NCBI GenBank assembly: GCA_016928375.1
Contig: JAFGKX010000138.1
Coordinates: forward strand, 1 to 26,339
Reading direction: 5' to 3'
Source: Candidatus Omnitrophota bacterium
GTDB lineage: Bacteria > Omnitrophota > Gorgyraeia > JABMRG01 > JAFGKX01
Length of the DNA: 26,339 nt
The notes beneath the pieces were generated by a model. That model did no database searches and was not told the origin of the DNA. It saw nothing but the letters and a program-made list of their open reading frames with translations. Numbering within the stretch: position 1 is the first letter of the stretch; every line of letters starts with the position of its first letter. The position numbers and the translations under genes were made by a program. Below, piece after piece: positions 15,647-23,361 of the stretch.

Positions 15647-16762
15647 ATGAAAATACCGATATTTGATATAAAGGCTCAGACGGCCCCGATAAAAAAATTG
15701 ATAAACAAGGCTATTGGAAGGGTTATAAATTCAGGGGCCTTTATTTTAGGCGATGAGGTTTCGAAGATAGAACAAAAAATAGCTGCTTACTGCAGAGTAA
15801 AATATGCTATTGGCGTATCAAACGGCACTGATGCGATATTACTTTCGCTGAAGGCCTTAGGCATAGAAGAAGGCGACGGCGTAATATGCCCTGCCTTTAC
15901 ATATTATGCTACCGCAGGCGCGATTGCGCGTTCAGGCGCTGTGCCTTTTTTCGCGGACATAGACCCGAGAACGTATAATATTTCAATAGATTCTGCGAAA
16001 AATATTTTAAAGCGCGGCAAGAAAATAAAAGCAATTATCCCCGTACATCTATACGGCCAATGCGCGGATATGGATGAAATTATCGCGTTGGCGAAAAAAT
16101 ATAATTTAAAAGTTATAGAAGACGCAGCCCAGGCATTTGGGGCAATTTATAAAGGCCAAAAATCCGGCAGTTTCGGCGATGCGGGGTCAGTAAGCTTTTT
16201 TCCTGCAAAAAACCTCGGAGCATTCGGCGACGCAGGTTGCGTGTTGACGAACAAAGCCGCCGTCACGGAAAAAATGCGCATATTGAGAAACCAGGGCGCC
16301 AGCCATAAAAATAAATATAAGCATATTATGATAGGCTATAATGCGCGGCTGGACACTATTCAGGCAGCAGTGTTATCGGTTAAACTTGATGTCCTAAATA
16401 AGTGGAATAAAAAACGCCGCGATAACGCTGAATATTATAACCGAAAACTTGAAAGTACAAACCTGGTTACTCCGTACGTGCCTTCGTATAATAAGCACAT
16501 CTACCATCAGTATGTTTTAAGGGCCCGCGGCAAAAAAGAAAAAATAGTTAAACATCTGCTTTTAAAAGGCATAGACGCAAGGACATATTACCCTATACCT
16601 TTGCATCTGCAGCCTTGCTTCAAATATTTAGGATATAAAAAAGGCGCGTTCCCGGAATCCGAAAGATGCAGCAGGGAGACATTTGCAATACCCGTATACC
16701 CCGAACTTAAAAAGCAGCAGATGGATTATATCGTTAAAACAATCAAGGAGGCGATAGCGTAG
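15647..16762 (+). CDS. DegT/DnrJ/EryC1-family sugar aminotransferase
   Basis: PLP-dependent transaminase that places an amino group on a keto-sugar nucleotide. The 371 residues include GVSNGTDAILLSLKALGI (56-73), PAFTYYATAGAIARSGA, the PLP-contact motif EDAAQAFGA (158-166, D159 and Q162) and the Schiff-base lysine K188 in SFFPAKNLGAFGDAG. The FFPxKNLGxxGDxG form is seen in FdtB/QdtB (dTDP-3-keto-6-deoxyhexose) and in WbpE (UDP-GlcNAc3NAcA) enzymes. Both fit this cluster, since RmlA/RmlB and a UDP-HexNAc dehydrogenase are present. Position between rmlA and rmlB favours a dTDP-sugar substrate. AAAGGA at 15632-15637 is its ribosome-binding site. No N-acetyltransferase is in the window. Confidence 0.91.
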   Translation: MKIPIFDIKAQTAPIKKLINKAIGRVINSGAFILGDEVSKIEQKIAAYCRVKYAIGVSNGTDAILLSLKALGIEEGDGVICPAFTYYATAGAIARSGAVPFFADIDPRTYNISIDSAKNILKRGKKIKAIIPVHLYGQCADMDEIIALAKKYNLKVIEDAAQAFGAIYKGQKSGSFGDAGSVSFFPAKNLGAFGDAGCVLTNKAAVTEKMRILRNQGASHKNKYKHIMIGYNARLDTIQAAVLSVKLDVLNKWNKKRRDNAEYYNRKLESTNLVTPYVPSYNKHIYHQYVLRARGKKEKIVKHLLLKGIDARTYYPIPLHLQPCFKYLGYKKGAFPESERCSRETFAIPVYPELKKQQMDYIVKTIKEAIA

Positions 16763-16767
16763 CTTGT

Positions 16768-17760
16768 ATGGAAACAATATTAGTGACCGGAGGATATGGT
16801 TTTATAGGGTCTAATTTTATAAGGTATATGTTTAAAAAATATAAACATATAAAAATTATCAACCTGGATAAATTAACCTATGCTGGAAATCTTAATAATC
16901 TGGCGGATATTGATAATGATAAACGCTACAAATTTATAAAAGGCGACATATGCGACGCTAAATTATTAGACAATATACTGTCGGCCGCCGACCATAAGTT
17001 TTTCACTATCGTAAATTTCGCCGCTGAAACACACGTTGACCGGTCCATAAAAAACGCATCCGACTTTGTCAGGACAAATATCGAAGGCGTAAGAACGCTT
17101 CTTGAGTCATGCAGAAAACATAAAATAAAGAAAATCCTGCATATATCTACGGATGAAGTGTATGGCGATGTGCAAAAAGGTTTTTCAAAAGAAGGGGGTG
17201 CCCTTTTACCGAATTCGCCGTATGCGGCAAGCAAAGCAGCGGCTGATTTATTATGCCTGGCATATTGCCATACTTATAAAATGCCGGTAACGATTACGCG
17301 AAGTTCCAATAATTACGGGCCATATCAATATCCGGAGAAAGTAATGCCGCTTTTTATCACTAATTTACTGGAGAAGAAGAAATTGCCGCTTTACGGCGAC
17401 GGTAAAAATATAAGGGAATGGATATATGTAGAGGACAACTGCAGCGCCATAGACTGTGTGCTTAAGAAAGGCTTATCCGGCGAAATATACAACATAGGCA
17501 GCGCTAGCCTTGTGAAAAATCTGGATATGGCAAATGCAGTACTAAAAAGATTCAAACTAAAAAGTAATTTTATAGAATACGTAACTGACAGGCCCGGGCA
17601 CGACAGAAGGTATGCCTTAAATTCCGGTAAGATAAGAAAACTGGGATGGCGCCCTCAATATAATTTTGAAAAAGCATTGAACATGACCATAGGCTGGTAT
17701 AAGCATAACAAATGGTGGTGGCAGCCGTTAAAACAAAAAGCGAATATAATAAAATGGTAG
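16768..17760 (+). CDS. rmlB: dTDP-glucose 4,6-dehydratase
   Basis: NAD-dependent extended SDR converting dTDP-glucose to dTDP-4-keto-6-deoxyglucose. The 330 residues match RmlB closely: GGYGFIGSNF (8-17), AAETHVDRS (85-93), the RmlB-specific catalytic triad STDEVYGD with T128, D129 and E130, YAASK with Y152 and K156, the TRSSNNYGPYQYPEKVMPLF segment, and the EYVTDRPGHDRRYA hallmark near residue 270. The C-terminal WYKHNKWWWQPL is also typical. It follows the DegT gene after 5 bases and is followed by the FAD gene after 4. The AAGGAGG upstream (16744-16750) is 17 bases away, so initiation probably depends on coupling. Confidence 0.95.
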   Translation: METILVTGGYGFIGSNFIRYMFKKYKHIKIINLDKLTYAGNLNNLADIDNDKRYKFIKGDICDAKLLDNILSAADHKFFTIVNFAAETHVDRSIKNASDFVRTNIEGVRTLLESCRKHKIKKILHISTDEVYGDVQKGFSKEGGALLPNSPYAASKAAADLLCLAYCHTYKMPVTITRSSNNYGPYQYPEKVMPLFITNLLEKKKLPLYGDGKNIREWIYVEDNCSAIDCVLKKGLSGEIYNIGSASLVKNLDMANAVLKRFKLKSNFIEYVTDRPGHDRRYALNSGKIRKLGWRPQYNFEKALNMTIGWYKHNKWWWQPLKQKANIIKW

Positions 17761-17764
17761 GAAT

Positions 17765-19204
17765 ATGCCGAAACGCGTAGTTATACTGGGCGCCGGAATA
17801 GCCGGATTAAGCGCTGCGTGGGAATTGTCCAAAGAAGGCATTGATGTGGATGTGATAGAATCCCAGCCGTGCGTAGGGGGGCTTTGCCGCAGCATAAGAA
17901 AAAATGATTTTATTTTTGACCTGGGCGGGCACAGGTTTGTTACTAAAGATACGGCGATTTTCAATAAAATCGAAGGCTTGCTCGGAAACGATCTGATGGT
18001 AAGGCGCAGAAAAAGCGTCATTTATCTTAAAGGCAAATTTTTCGCATATCCTCCGGAATTGTATGACATATTGCGCAAGATGCGCCCCGATATTTCAGCA
18101 AGATGCGCCTTTGATTTTTTTATGGTAAAATTCGGCGCCTATTCCGGAATGCAGGATATTTCTTTGAAAAACTGGGTTTTAAAAAGGTTCGGCAGGACCA
18201 TGTACGATATTTATTTTGGCCCATATTCAAAGAAACTATGGGGCATTGCGCCGGATAAAATATCAGCGGATTGGGCAGGGCAGCGCATTTCTCTGCTTAA
18301 TATAATGGACGTTGTCCTGCGCCTGTTATCCGGAAGAAATAATTCTCCCAGGACTTACGCGCATAATTTTATTTATCCTAAAAAAGGCATAGGCCAAATA
18401 GCGCAGGCCATGGCAGAGGAAATTACTTCCAAAAACGGCAGAATACACTTAAACTCCATAGTAGAAAAAATAATTTTAGACCGGGGCCGCATCAAAAGCA
18501 TAATTTACCGGCAATCCGGCGTAGAAAAAGAGATATCCGCAGAATTAATTGTTTCTACTATGCCTCTGCCGGAGTTTATGCTAAGCATTGAGCCAAAAAT
18601 AAGCGGCAGCCAGCTGCATACTGCAAAATCTATGGCTTTCAGAGGCATTAAATTTGTTCATATAACGCTGGATAAAGAAAAAATTACCGATAATACATGG
18701 ATATATGTTCCGGAAGGAAAATATATATTTTTCAGGATACAGGACAGGAGAAACTGGAGCCCTTATGTTGTGCCCGAAGGGAAAAATGCCCTTACTTTGG
18801 AAATAGCATGCAATAAAGGCGATGATATATGGAATATGAATGATAACGCTTTGCTTAAGCGCTGCGTAAGCGGCCTGGAAAACATGGGGCTCATACGCCG
18901 TAAGGATATTTCAGGGTATTTTACGGAGAGCGCAGAACACGCTTATCCTGTATATTCACTTGGCTATAAAGAAAATGTTCAGCAAGCGTATGATTTTTTA
19001 TCCGGAATAAAAAATCTTATATCCATAGGCAGGCAGGGCCTTTACAGATATAACAATATGGACCATTCCATAAAAATGGGTTTATTGGCAGCTGATAACA
19101 TTTTGCACGATAATTGTGAACGCGATATATTCAGCGTGGCTACGGAAGATGTTATATTTGACTGGCAGCATTCAGGCTGTTGTGAAAGGGTATCAGGCAG
19201 ATGA
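17765..19204 (+). CDS. FAD/NAD(P)-binding oxidoreductase of the amine oxidase / UDP-galactopyranose-mutase-like group
   Basis: Flavoprotein of 479 residues with an N-terminal dinucleotide-binding motif GAGIAGLSAAWEL (9-21) and a second FAD contact, QPCVGGLCRS (35-44), then FDLGGHRFVTK. The C-terminal FAD segment is SIGRQGLYRYNNMDHSIKMG. The pattern fits the COG1232-type family common in polysaccharide clusters and distantly resembles protoporphyrinogen oxidase and UDP-galactopyranose mutase. It has no heme-pathway neighbours. A mutase-like or redox role on a nucleotide- or lipid-linked sugar is inferred from context only. It lies between rmlB and rmlD and overlaps rmlD through ATGA, so it is embedded in the dTDP-sugar part of the operon. 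Substrate unknown. Confidence 0.85.
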   Translation: MPKRVVILGAGIAGLSAAWELSKEGIDVDVIESQPCVGGLCRSIRKNDFIFDLGGHRFVTKDTAIFNKIEGLLGNDLMVRRRKSVIYLKGKFFAYPPELYDILRKMRPDISARCAFDFFMVKFGAYSGMQDISLKNWVLKRFGRTMYDIYFGPYSKKLWGIAPDKISADWAGQRISLLNIMDVVLRLLSGRNNSPRTYAHNFIYPKKGIGQIAQAMAEEITSKNGRIHLNSIVEKIILDRGRIKSIIYRQSGVEKEISAELIVSTMPLPEFMLSIEPKISGSQLHTAKSMAFRGIKFVHITLDKEKITDNTWIYVPEGKYIFFRIQDRRNWSPYVVPEGKNALTLEIACNKGDDIWNMNDNALLKRCVSGLENMGLIRRKDISGYFTESAEHAYPVYSLGYKENVQQAYDFLSGIKNLISIGRQGLYRYNNMDHSIKMGLLAADNILHDNCERDIFSVATEDVIFDWQHSGCCERVSGR

Positions 19205-20091
19205 AAATACTTATAACCGGTTCATCCGGAATGCTGGGACAGGCATTATGCAGGGAACTTGCAGCAGGGCATGAGGTTATAGGGCTTGATATCGGAATAT
19301 TTAAAATATTATCGAACATAGGCCGAGTAGATTTTTTTTTGGCAGATATTACCGATGCAAAGTTCATTATCGGTAAAATTATAGAGCGTCATCCGGACAT
19401 TATTATTCATTGCGCTGCTTATACCAATGTTGACAGTGCTGAAAAAGAAAGAACAGCGGCTAATTTGATTAATGCAGAAGGCACAAAAAGTGTTGCTGCT
19501 GCAGCAAGACAAATAAATGCGTTTTTGATTTATATCAGCACTGATTATGTGTTCGACGGCAAAAAAGATTCGCCGTATAACGAAAACGATAAACCGAATC
19601 CTGTGGGTTATTATGGAGAAACTAAATTAAAAGGCGAGATCGCTGTCAAAAACATACTTGATGAGTATTTGATTATAAGGACCAGCTGGCTTTACGGCAA
19701 AGGCGGCAGGAATTTTATAGGCGCGATACTAGATAAAGCAAAAACAGAAAAGACCATTAAAGTTGTGAATGACCAGATCGGCTCTCCGACATATGCTGAT
19801 GATTTAGCGAAAGCTATATCTTACATTATAGGCCATAGGCTATTGACCGTTGACTATCGGCTTGTTCATATTACAAATTCATGTTCATGCTCGTGGTATG
19901 AGTTCGCGAAAGAAATAATAAATACAGCAGGAATAAAAGGCGTAAACGTTGTGCCGATATTATCGCAGGAATTAAACAGGCCTGCGAAGCGCCCAAAGAT
20001 GTCTGTGCTTGATAATGGGCTCTTTCGTAAAATATATGGCAGGGGCCTGCCGCACTGGAAAGACGCTTTAAAAAGATACTTAAAACAATAG
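19201..20091 (+). CDS. rmlD: dTDP-4-dehydrorhamnose reductase
   Basis: Last step of dTDP-L-rhamnose synthesis, NAD(P)H reduction of the 4-keto group. The 296 residues show GSSGMLGQAL (7-16), HCAAYTNVDSAE, ISTDYVFDGKKDSPYNE, YGETKLKGE (catalytic Tyr and Lys), RTSWLYGKGGRNFI and NDQIGSPTYADDLA, all RmlD hallmarks. Between the ADDLA segment and the conserved HITNSCSCSWYEFA stretch, residues 211-220 (GHRLLTVDYR) are encoded by a degenerate heptamer repeat (19831-19858). They look like a short in-frame insertion in a surface region. The start overlaps the FAD gene by ATGA. With RmlA, RmlB and the RmlC-like cupin the pathway is nearly complete in the window. Confidence 0.94.
   Translation: MKILITGSSGMLGQALCRELAAGHEVIGLDIGIFKILSNIGRVDFFLADITDAKFIIGKIIERHPDIIIHCAAYTNVDSAEKERTAANLINAEGTKSVAAAARQINAFLIYISTDYVFDGKKDSPYNENDKPNPVGYYGETKLKGEIAVKNILDEYLIIRTSWLYGKGGRNFIGAILDKAKTEKTIKVVNDQIGSPTYADDLAKAISYIIGHRLLTVDYRLVHITNSCSCSWYEFAKEIINTAGIKGVNVVPILSQELNRPAKRPKMSVLDNGLFRKIYGRGLPHWKDALKRYLKQ
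19831..19858. repeat. Four degenerate heptamers (GRCYRTN) inside rmlD
   Basis: ggccata, ggctatt, gaccgtt and gactatc are four successive 7-base units matching GRC(C/T)(A/G)T plus one variable base; a further gg follows. They encode RmlD residues 211-220, a stretch with no counterpart that I recognise in RmlD. The unit resembles GACYRTN-type heptameric intergenic repeats seen in some bacterial genomes; that resemblance is from memory. Confidence 0.5.
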
Positions 20092-20101
20092 GGGAGGAGC
20101 A

Positions 20102-21058
20102 ATGAAAGTTCTTATTACGGGAATAGCAGGCTTTGTCGGCAGCCATTTTACGGAATTTTTTCTAAAACGTAAAAATATCCAGGTATATGGCATAGAGCGC
20201 TGGAAGGCAAGTACGGAAAATATAGAGCATCTTAAAGATAAAATAGATCTTTATGACGAATGCGATATAAACGATATCGTGTCAATGCGTGATATTCTAA
20301 AAAAAACCACCCCGGATTACATAATACACCTGGCAGCGCAGTCTTTTGTGCCGACTTCATGGACCGCTCCGGCAGAAACCATAAAGACCAACATAATAGG
20401 AGAGGTTAATCTTTTTGAGGCGCTTCGAAGCCTTAAACTAAATCCCAGAATCATAGTGGCAGGTTCCTCCGAAGAATATGGTTTTGTAAAAAAAGAAGAA
20501 CTGCCGATAAGGGAGACTAACCCCTTAAGGCCTTTAAGCCCGTACGCTGTATCGAAAATAGGCCAGGATTTTTTGGGATATCAGTATTATAAAAGTTACG
20601 GCATGAACATAATAAGGACAAGGGCATTTAACCATACCGGGCCGCGCAGAGGAGAAAGCTTTGTAACATCTAATTTCGCAAAACAAATCGCTATGATAGA
20701 AAAAGGAAAGCAGAAACCGGTAATACTTGTAGGCAGCCTAAGCGCGAAAAGAGATTTTACCGACGTGCGGGATATGGTCAAGGCATACTGGGCGATAATG
20801 CAAAAAGGCGTTCCCGGAGAAGTGTATAACATATGTTCCGGCAGGACTTACGCCGTGCAGGAAGTCCTGGATATGCTTTTGTCTTTTACGAAAAAGCGCG
20901 TCACAGTAAAAAAAGACCCTGCAAGGATGCGCCCAAGCGACGTGCCGGTGCTGTTAGGCGATTGCACAAAGATGAAAAAGATTACAGGATGGGAACCGGA
21001 GATACCGTTTAAAAAGACTCTTGAGGACTTGCTTGATTATTGGCGTAGGAAACTTTAA
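20102..21058 (+). CDS. GDP-mannose 4,6-dehydratase / RMD-family SDR
   Basis: Extended SDR of 318 residues. Features: GIAGFVGSHF (7-16), HLAAQSFVPTSWTAPAETIKTN, AGSSEEYG, SPYAVSK (catalytic Tyr and Lys), the family-specific RAFNHTGPRRGESFVTSNFA and RDFTDVRDMVKAYW, and a C-terminal GWEPEIPFKKTLEDLLDYWR. This pattern is shared by GDP-mannose 4,6-dehydratase and GDP-6-deoxy-4-keto-mannose reductase (RMD). At 318 residues it is shorter than classical GMD (about 350-370) and closer to RMD. A GDP-deoxyhexose such as GDP-rhamnose is a plausible product, but no partner enzyme for the other half-reaction is obvious. The strong GGGGAGGAG at 20091-20099 fixes the start, 10 bases after rmlD. Confidence 0.85.
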   Translation: MKVLITGIAGFVGSHFTEFFLKRKNIQVYGIERWKASTENIEHLKDKIDLYDECDINDIVSMRDILKKTTPDYIIHLAAQSFVPTSWTAPAETIKTNIIGEVNLFEALRSLKLNPRIIVAGSSEEYGFVKKEELPIRETNPLRPLSPYAVSKIGQDFLGYQYYKSYGMNIIRTRAFNHTGPRRGESFVTSNFAKQIAMIEKGKQKPVILVGSLSAKRDFTDVRDMVKAYWAIMQKGVPGEVYNICSGRTYAVQEVLDMLLSFTKKRVTVKKDPARMRPSDVPVLLGDCTKMKKITGWEPEIPFKKTLEDLLDYWRRKL

Positions 21059-21070
21059 ATACAATTTGCC

Positions 21071-21075
21071 GGAGG
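21071..21075 (+). promoter_or_regulatory. Shine-Dalgarno deciding the start of the UDP-HexNAc dehydrogenase
   Basis: GGAGG is 8 bases before the ATG at 21084. It rules out the upstream in-frame start at 21021, which lies inside the previous gene and would add 21 residues with no match to the family. Confidence 0.7.
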
Positions 21076-21083
21076 ATAACGAA

Positions 21084-22397
21084 ATGGGCAATGCGGAAAA
21101 GCTAAGGCAGCTGATAAATTCCAAAAAATCCAGAATTACGGTTATAGGCCTGGGCTATGTGGGGCTGCCGATAGCGCTGGCATTTATAAAAAAAGGCTTT
21201 TTTGTGTATGGGCTGGATAATAATACGCGCAGAATAGATAATCTGAAAAAAGGCGTATCCTATATAACGGATATACCCGACAAAGATATAAGTGTGTCCT
21301 TAAAAACAGGCAGGTTTATTCCGACATCAAAAGAGGATATTTTAAAGTTCTCCGATGTGGTTATTATATGTGTTCCGACGCCGTTACGTAAAACCAAATT
21401 ACCGGATGTTTCTTATATCGTGGATGCCACAAGGCATGTCGCCGGTTACCTTCACCCGGGGCAGTTAGTTATACTTGAGAGCACTACATATCCAGGCACT
21501 ACAAGGGATGTGATGCAGCCTATTCTGGAAAGGAAAAAACTTAAAGAAGGCAGGGATTTTTTTCTTGCGTTTTCTCCTGAAAGGATAGACCCGGGCAACA
21601 AAAAATATACCCTGGAAAATATACCCAAAGTAGTAGGAGGCGTGTCGGAAGTTTCTGGAACCCTTACAGGGCTTTTGTATTCAAAAATAATCAGGCAGAT
21701 ACACAAGGTTTCGACTGTCGAAGCAGCAGAAGTCGTAAAATTGCTTGAGAATACTTTCAGAATAGTTAATCTTGGCCTGATAAATGAATTCGCGATACTG
21801 TGCGATAAGTTGAAAATAAATGTATGGGAAGTGGTTGAAGCGGCAAAGACAAAGCCGTTTGGTTTTATGCCGTTTTACCCGGGCCCGGGCATAGGCGGGC
21901 ATTGTATCCCGGTTGACCCGTTGTATCTTTCATGGAAGGCAAAGAAAATAGGTTTTAAAACCAGGATGATAGACCTGGCATCCAGGATAAACTTATTCAG
22001 GCCGTATTATACAGCCCAAAAAGCGCAGAAGGTATTGCGCGCAGAATGCATAAACATATCCAGGGCAAAAGTGCTGATATTGGGCGTTACTTATAAAAAG
22101 GATGTAAAAGACCTTCGGGAATCACCCGCGCTGGAAATAATAAATATCCTGCAGGAAAAGAAAGCAATTGTAGATTACTACGATCCTTATATACCATACC
22201 TTAAGATAAACAGTATAAACTTAAAATCCATAAAATTAAATGCCGCCAACTTGAAAAAGTATAATTTGGTAATTCTTGTAACGGATCATTCAGGCTTTAA
22301 TTACAAATTCATATCTGAACACGCATCCATGGTACTCGACACCAGAAACGCGTTCGGCAGTCGCAGAATCAGGCAAAGCAGTATTATCAGCCTATAA
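21084..22397 (+). CDS. UDP-N-acetyl-D-glucosamine 6-dehydrogenase (WbpA/TviB type)
   Basis: Oxidises UDP-GlcNAc (or UDP-GalNAc) to the uronic acid. The 437 residues, counted from the ATG at 21084, start with MGNAEKLRQLINSKK and the Rossmann motif VIGLGYVGLPIALAF. Then come CVPTPL, the ESTTYPGTT loop, FSPERIDPGN, the KPFGFMPFYPGPGIGGHCIPVDP block with the catalytic Cys, and the LGVTYKKDVKDLRESPALEI C-terminal domain. The PERIDPGN and PGPGIGGHCIPVDPLYL blocks separate WbpA/WbpO/TviB from UDP-glucose dehydrogenase. It follows the GMD-like gene after 25 bases and precedes a WbpP/TviC-type epimerase. That adjacent pairing is as in Vi-antigen or GalNAcA synthesis, giving UDP-GalNAcA as the likely product. 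Confidence 0.92.
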   Translation: MGNAEKLRQLINSKKSRITVIGLGYVGLPIALAFIKKGFFVYGLDNNTRRIDNLKKGVSYITDIPDKDISVSLKTGRFIPTSKEDILKFSDVVIICVPTPLRKTKLPDVSYIVDATRHVAGYLHPGQLVILESTTYPGTTRDVMQPILERKKLKEGRDFFLAFSPERIDPGNKKYTLENIPKVVGGVSEVSGTLTGLLYSKIIRQIHKVSTVEAAEVVKLLENTFRIVNLGLINEFAILCDKLKINVWEVVEAAKTKPFGFMPFYPGPGIGGHCIPVDPLYLSWKAKKIGFKTRMIDLASRINLFRPYYTAQKAQKVLRAECINISRAKVLILGVTYKKDVKDLRESPALEIINILQEKKAIVDYYDPYIPYLKINSINLKSIKLNAANLKKYNLVILVTDHSGFNYKFISEHASMVLDTRNAFGSRRIRQSSIISL

Positions 22398-22408
22398 TAA
22401 GGAGGCGT

Positions 22409-23359
22409 ATGGCGTTGTATCTTGTGACGGGAGGAGCCGGTTTTATAGGCTCCAATATCATCGAGGAACTGTTAAAACGCGGCGAGGATGTTCGCGTGCT
22501 GGACAATTTCATAACAAGTTCGCGTGAAAGCCTAGAATCTATTTCGAAGCGCGCACGGCATCATGCGCAATACAGGCTTATAGAGGGCGATATACGCTCA
22601 AAAAGCGATGTAAAAAAAGCCTTGAAAGATGTGGATTATGTGCTGCATCAGGCAGCGCTTCGTTCTGTGCCGAAATCTGTGGATAATCCGTTTTTGACCA
22701 ATGATATAAATGTTAATGGCACGCTTAATCTTCTGTATGAAGCGAAAAAAGCTAAGGTAAAGAGGCTGGTTTACGCATCCAGCTCTTCCGCATACGGCAA
22801 CACTGATAAATTTCCACAAAAAGAAAATCTTACTCCGCGCCCTATCTCGCCTTATGGAGTGTCGAAACTTGCTGCTGAAAATTATTGCACGGCGTTCTCG
22901 GATACTTTTGGGCTTGAGACAGTATCGCTGCGTTATTTTAATGTATTCGGGCCCAGGCAAAATCCGGAAAGCAAATATTCGACCTGTATACCGGCATTTA
23001 TATCCAGGATGATAAATAATAAGCCGCCTATCATAGAATGGGACGGAAAACAATCCCGCGACTTCACATATGTTTTAAATGTGGTGCACGCTAACCTTAA
23101 GGCCGCAGTTACAAAAGGTATAAGCGGCAGCGTATTCAATATAGGCTGCGGCAGCAGCATATCTGTCCTGGAGATAGTAAATATATTAAGCGAGATATTG
23201 GGTAAAGATTTAAAACCCGAATATGCGCCAAAAAGGCAGGGAGATACGCGTAAGACCTACGCTGATATAACAAAAATGGTTAAGATACTTGGCATTAAGC
23301 CGAAGGTGCGGCTTAAAGAAGGGCTTGAGAAAACAGTGAGCTGGTTTAAGGAGGTATGA
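22409..23359 (+). CDS. UDP-GlcNAc/GlcNAcA 4-epimerase (WbpP/TviC type)
   Basis: Extended SDR of 316 residues interconverting the gluco and galacto forms of UDP-HexNAc or its uronate. Motifs: TGGAGFIGSNI (7-17), the WbpP-like HQAALRSVPKSVDNP, YASSSSAYG, SPYGVSK (catalytic Tyr and Lys), RYFNVFGPRQNPESKYS and GDGKQSRDFTYV-type sequence (here WDGKQSRDFTYV). The HQAALxSVPxS and RYFNVFGxRQxP segments are the family signature. The start is uncertain: AAGGAGG (22399-22405) is only 3 bases from this ATG but 9 bases from a TTG two codons on (22415), which would begin MYLVTGG. It ends with ATGA overlapping an ATG of the next gene. Confidence 0.91.
   Translation: MALYLVTGGAGFIGSNIIEELLKRGEDVRVLDNFITSSRESLESISKRARHHAQYRLIEGDIRSKSDVKKALKDVDYVLHQAALRSVPKSVDNPFLTNDINVNGTLNLLYEAKKAKVKRLVYASSSSAYGNTDKFPQKENLTPRPISPYGVSKLAAENYCTAFSDTFGLETVSLRYFNVFGPRQNPESKYSTCIPAFISRMINNKPPIIEWDGKQSRDFTYVLNVVHANLKAAVTKGISGSVFNIGCGSSISVLEIVNILSEILGKDLKPEYAPKRQGDTRKTYADITKMVKILGIKPKVRLKEGLEKTVSWFKEV
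23348..23354 (+). promoter_or_regulatory. Shine-Dalgarno favouring a TTG start for the UXS gene
   Basis: AAGGAGG ends one base before the ATG at 23356 (too close to function) but 7 bases before the TTG at 23362. That TTG gives the usual SDR opening MKVLITGGAGF. Confidence 0.6.
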
Positions 23360-23361
23360 AT

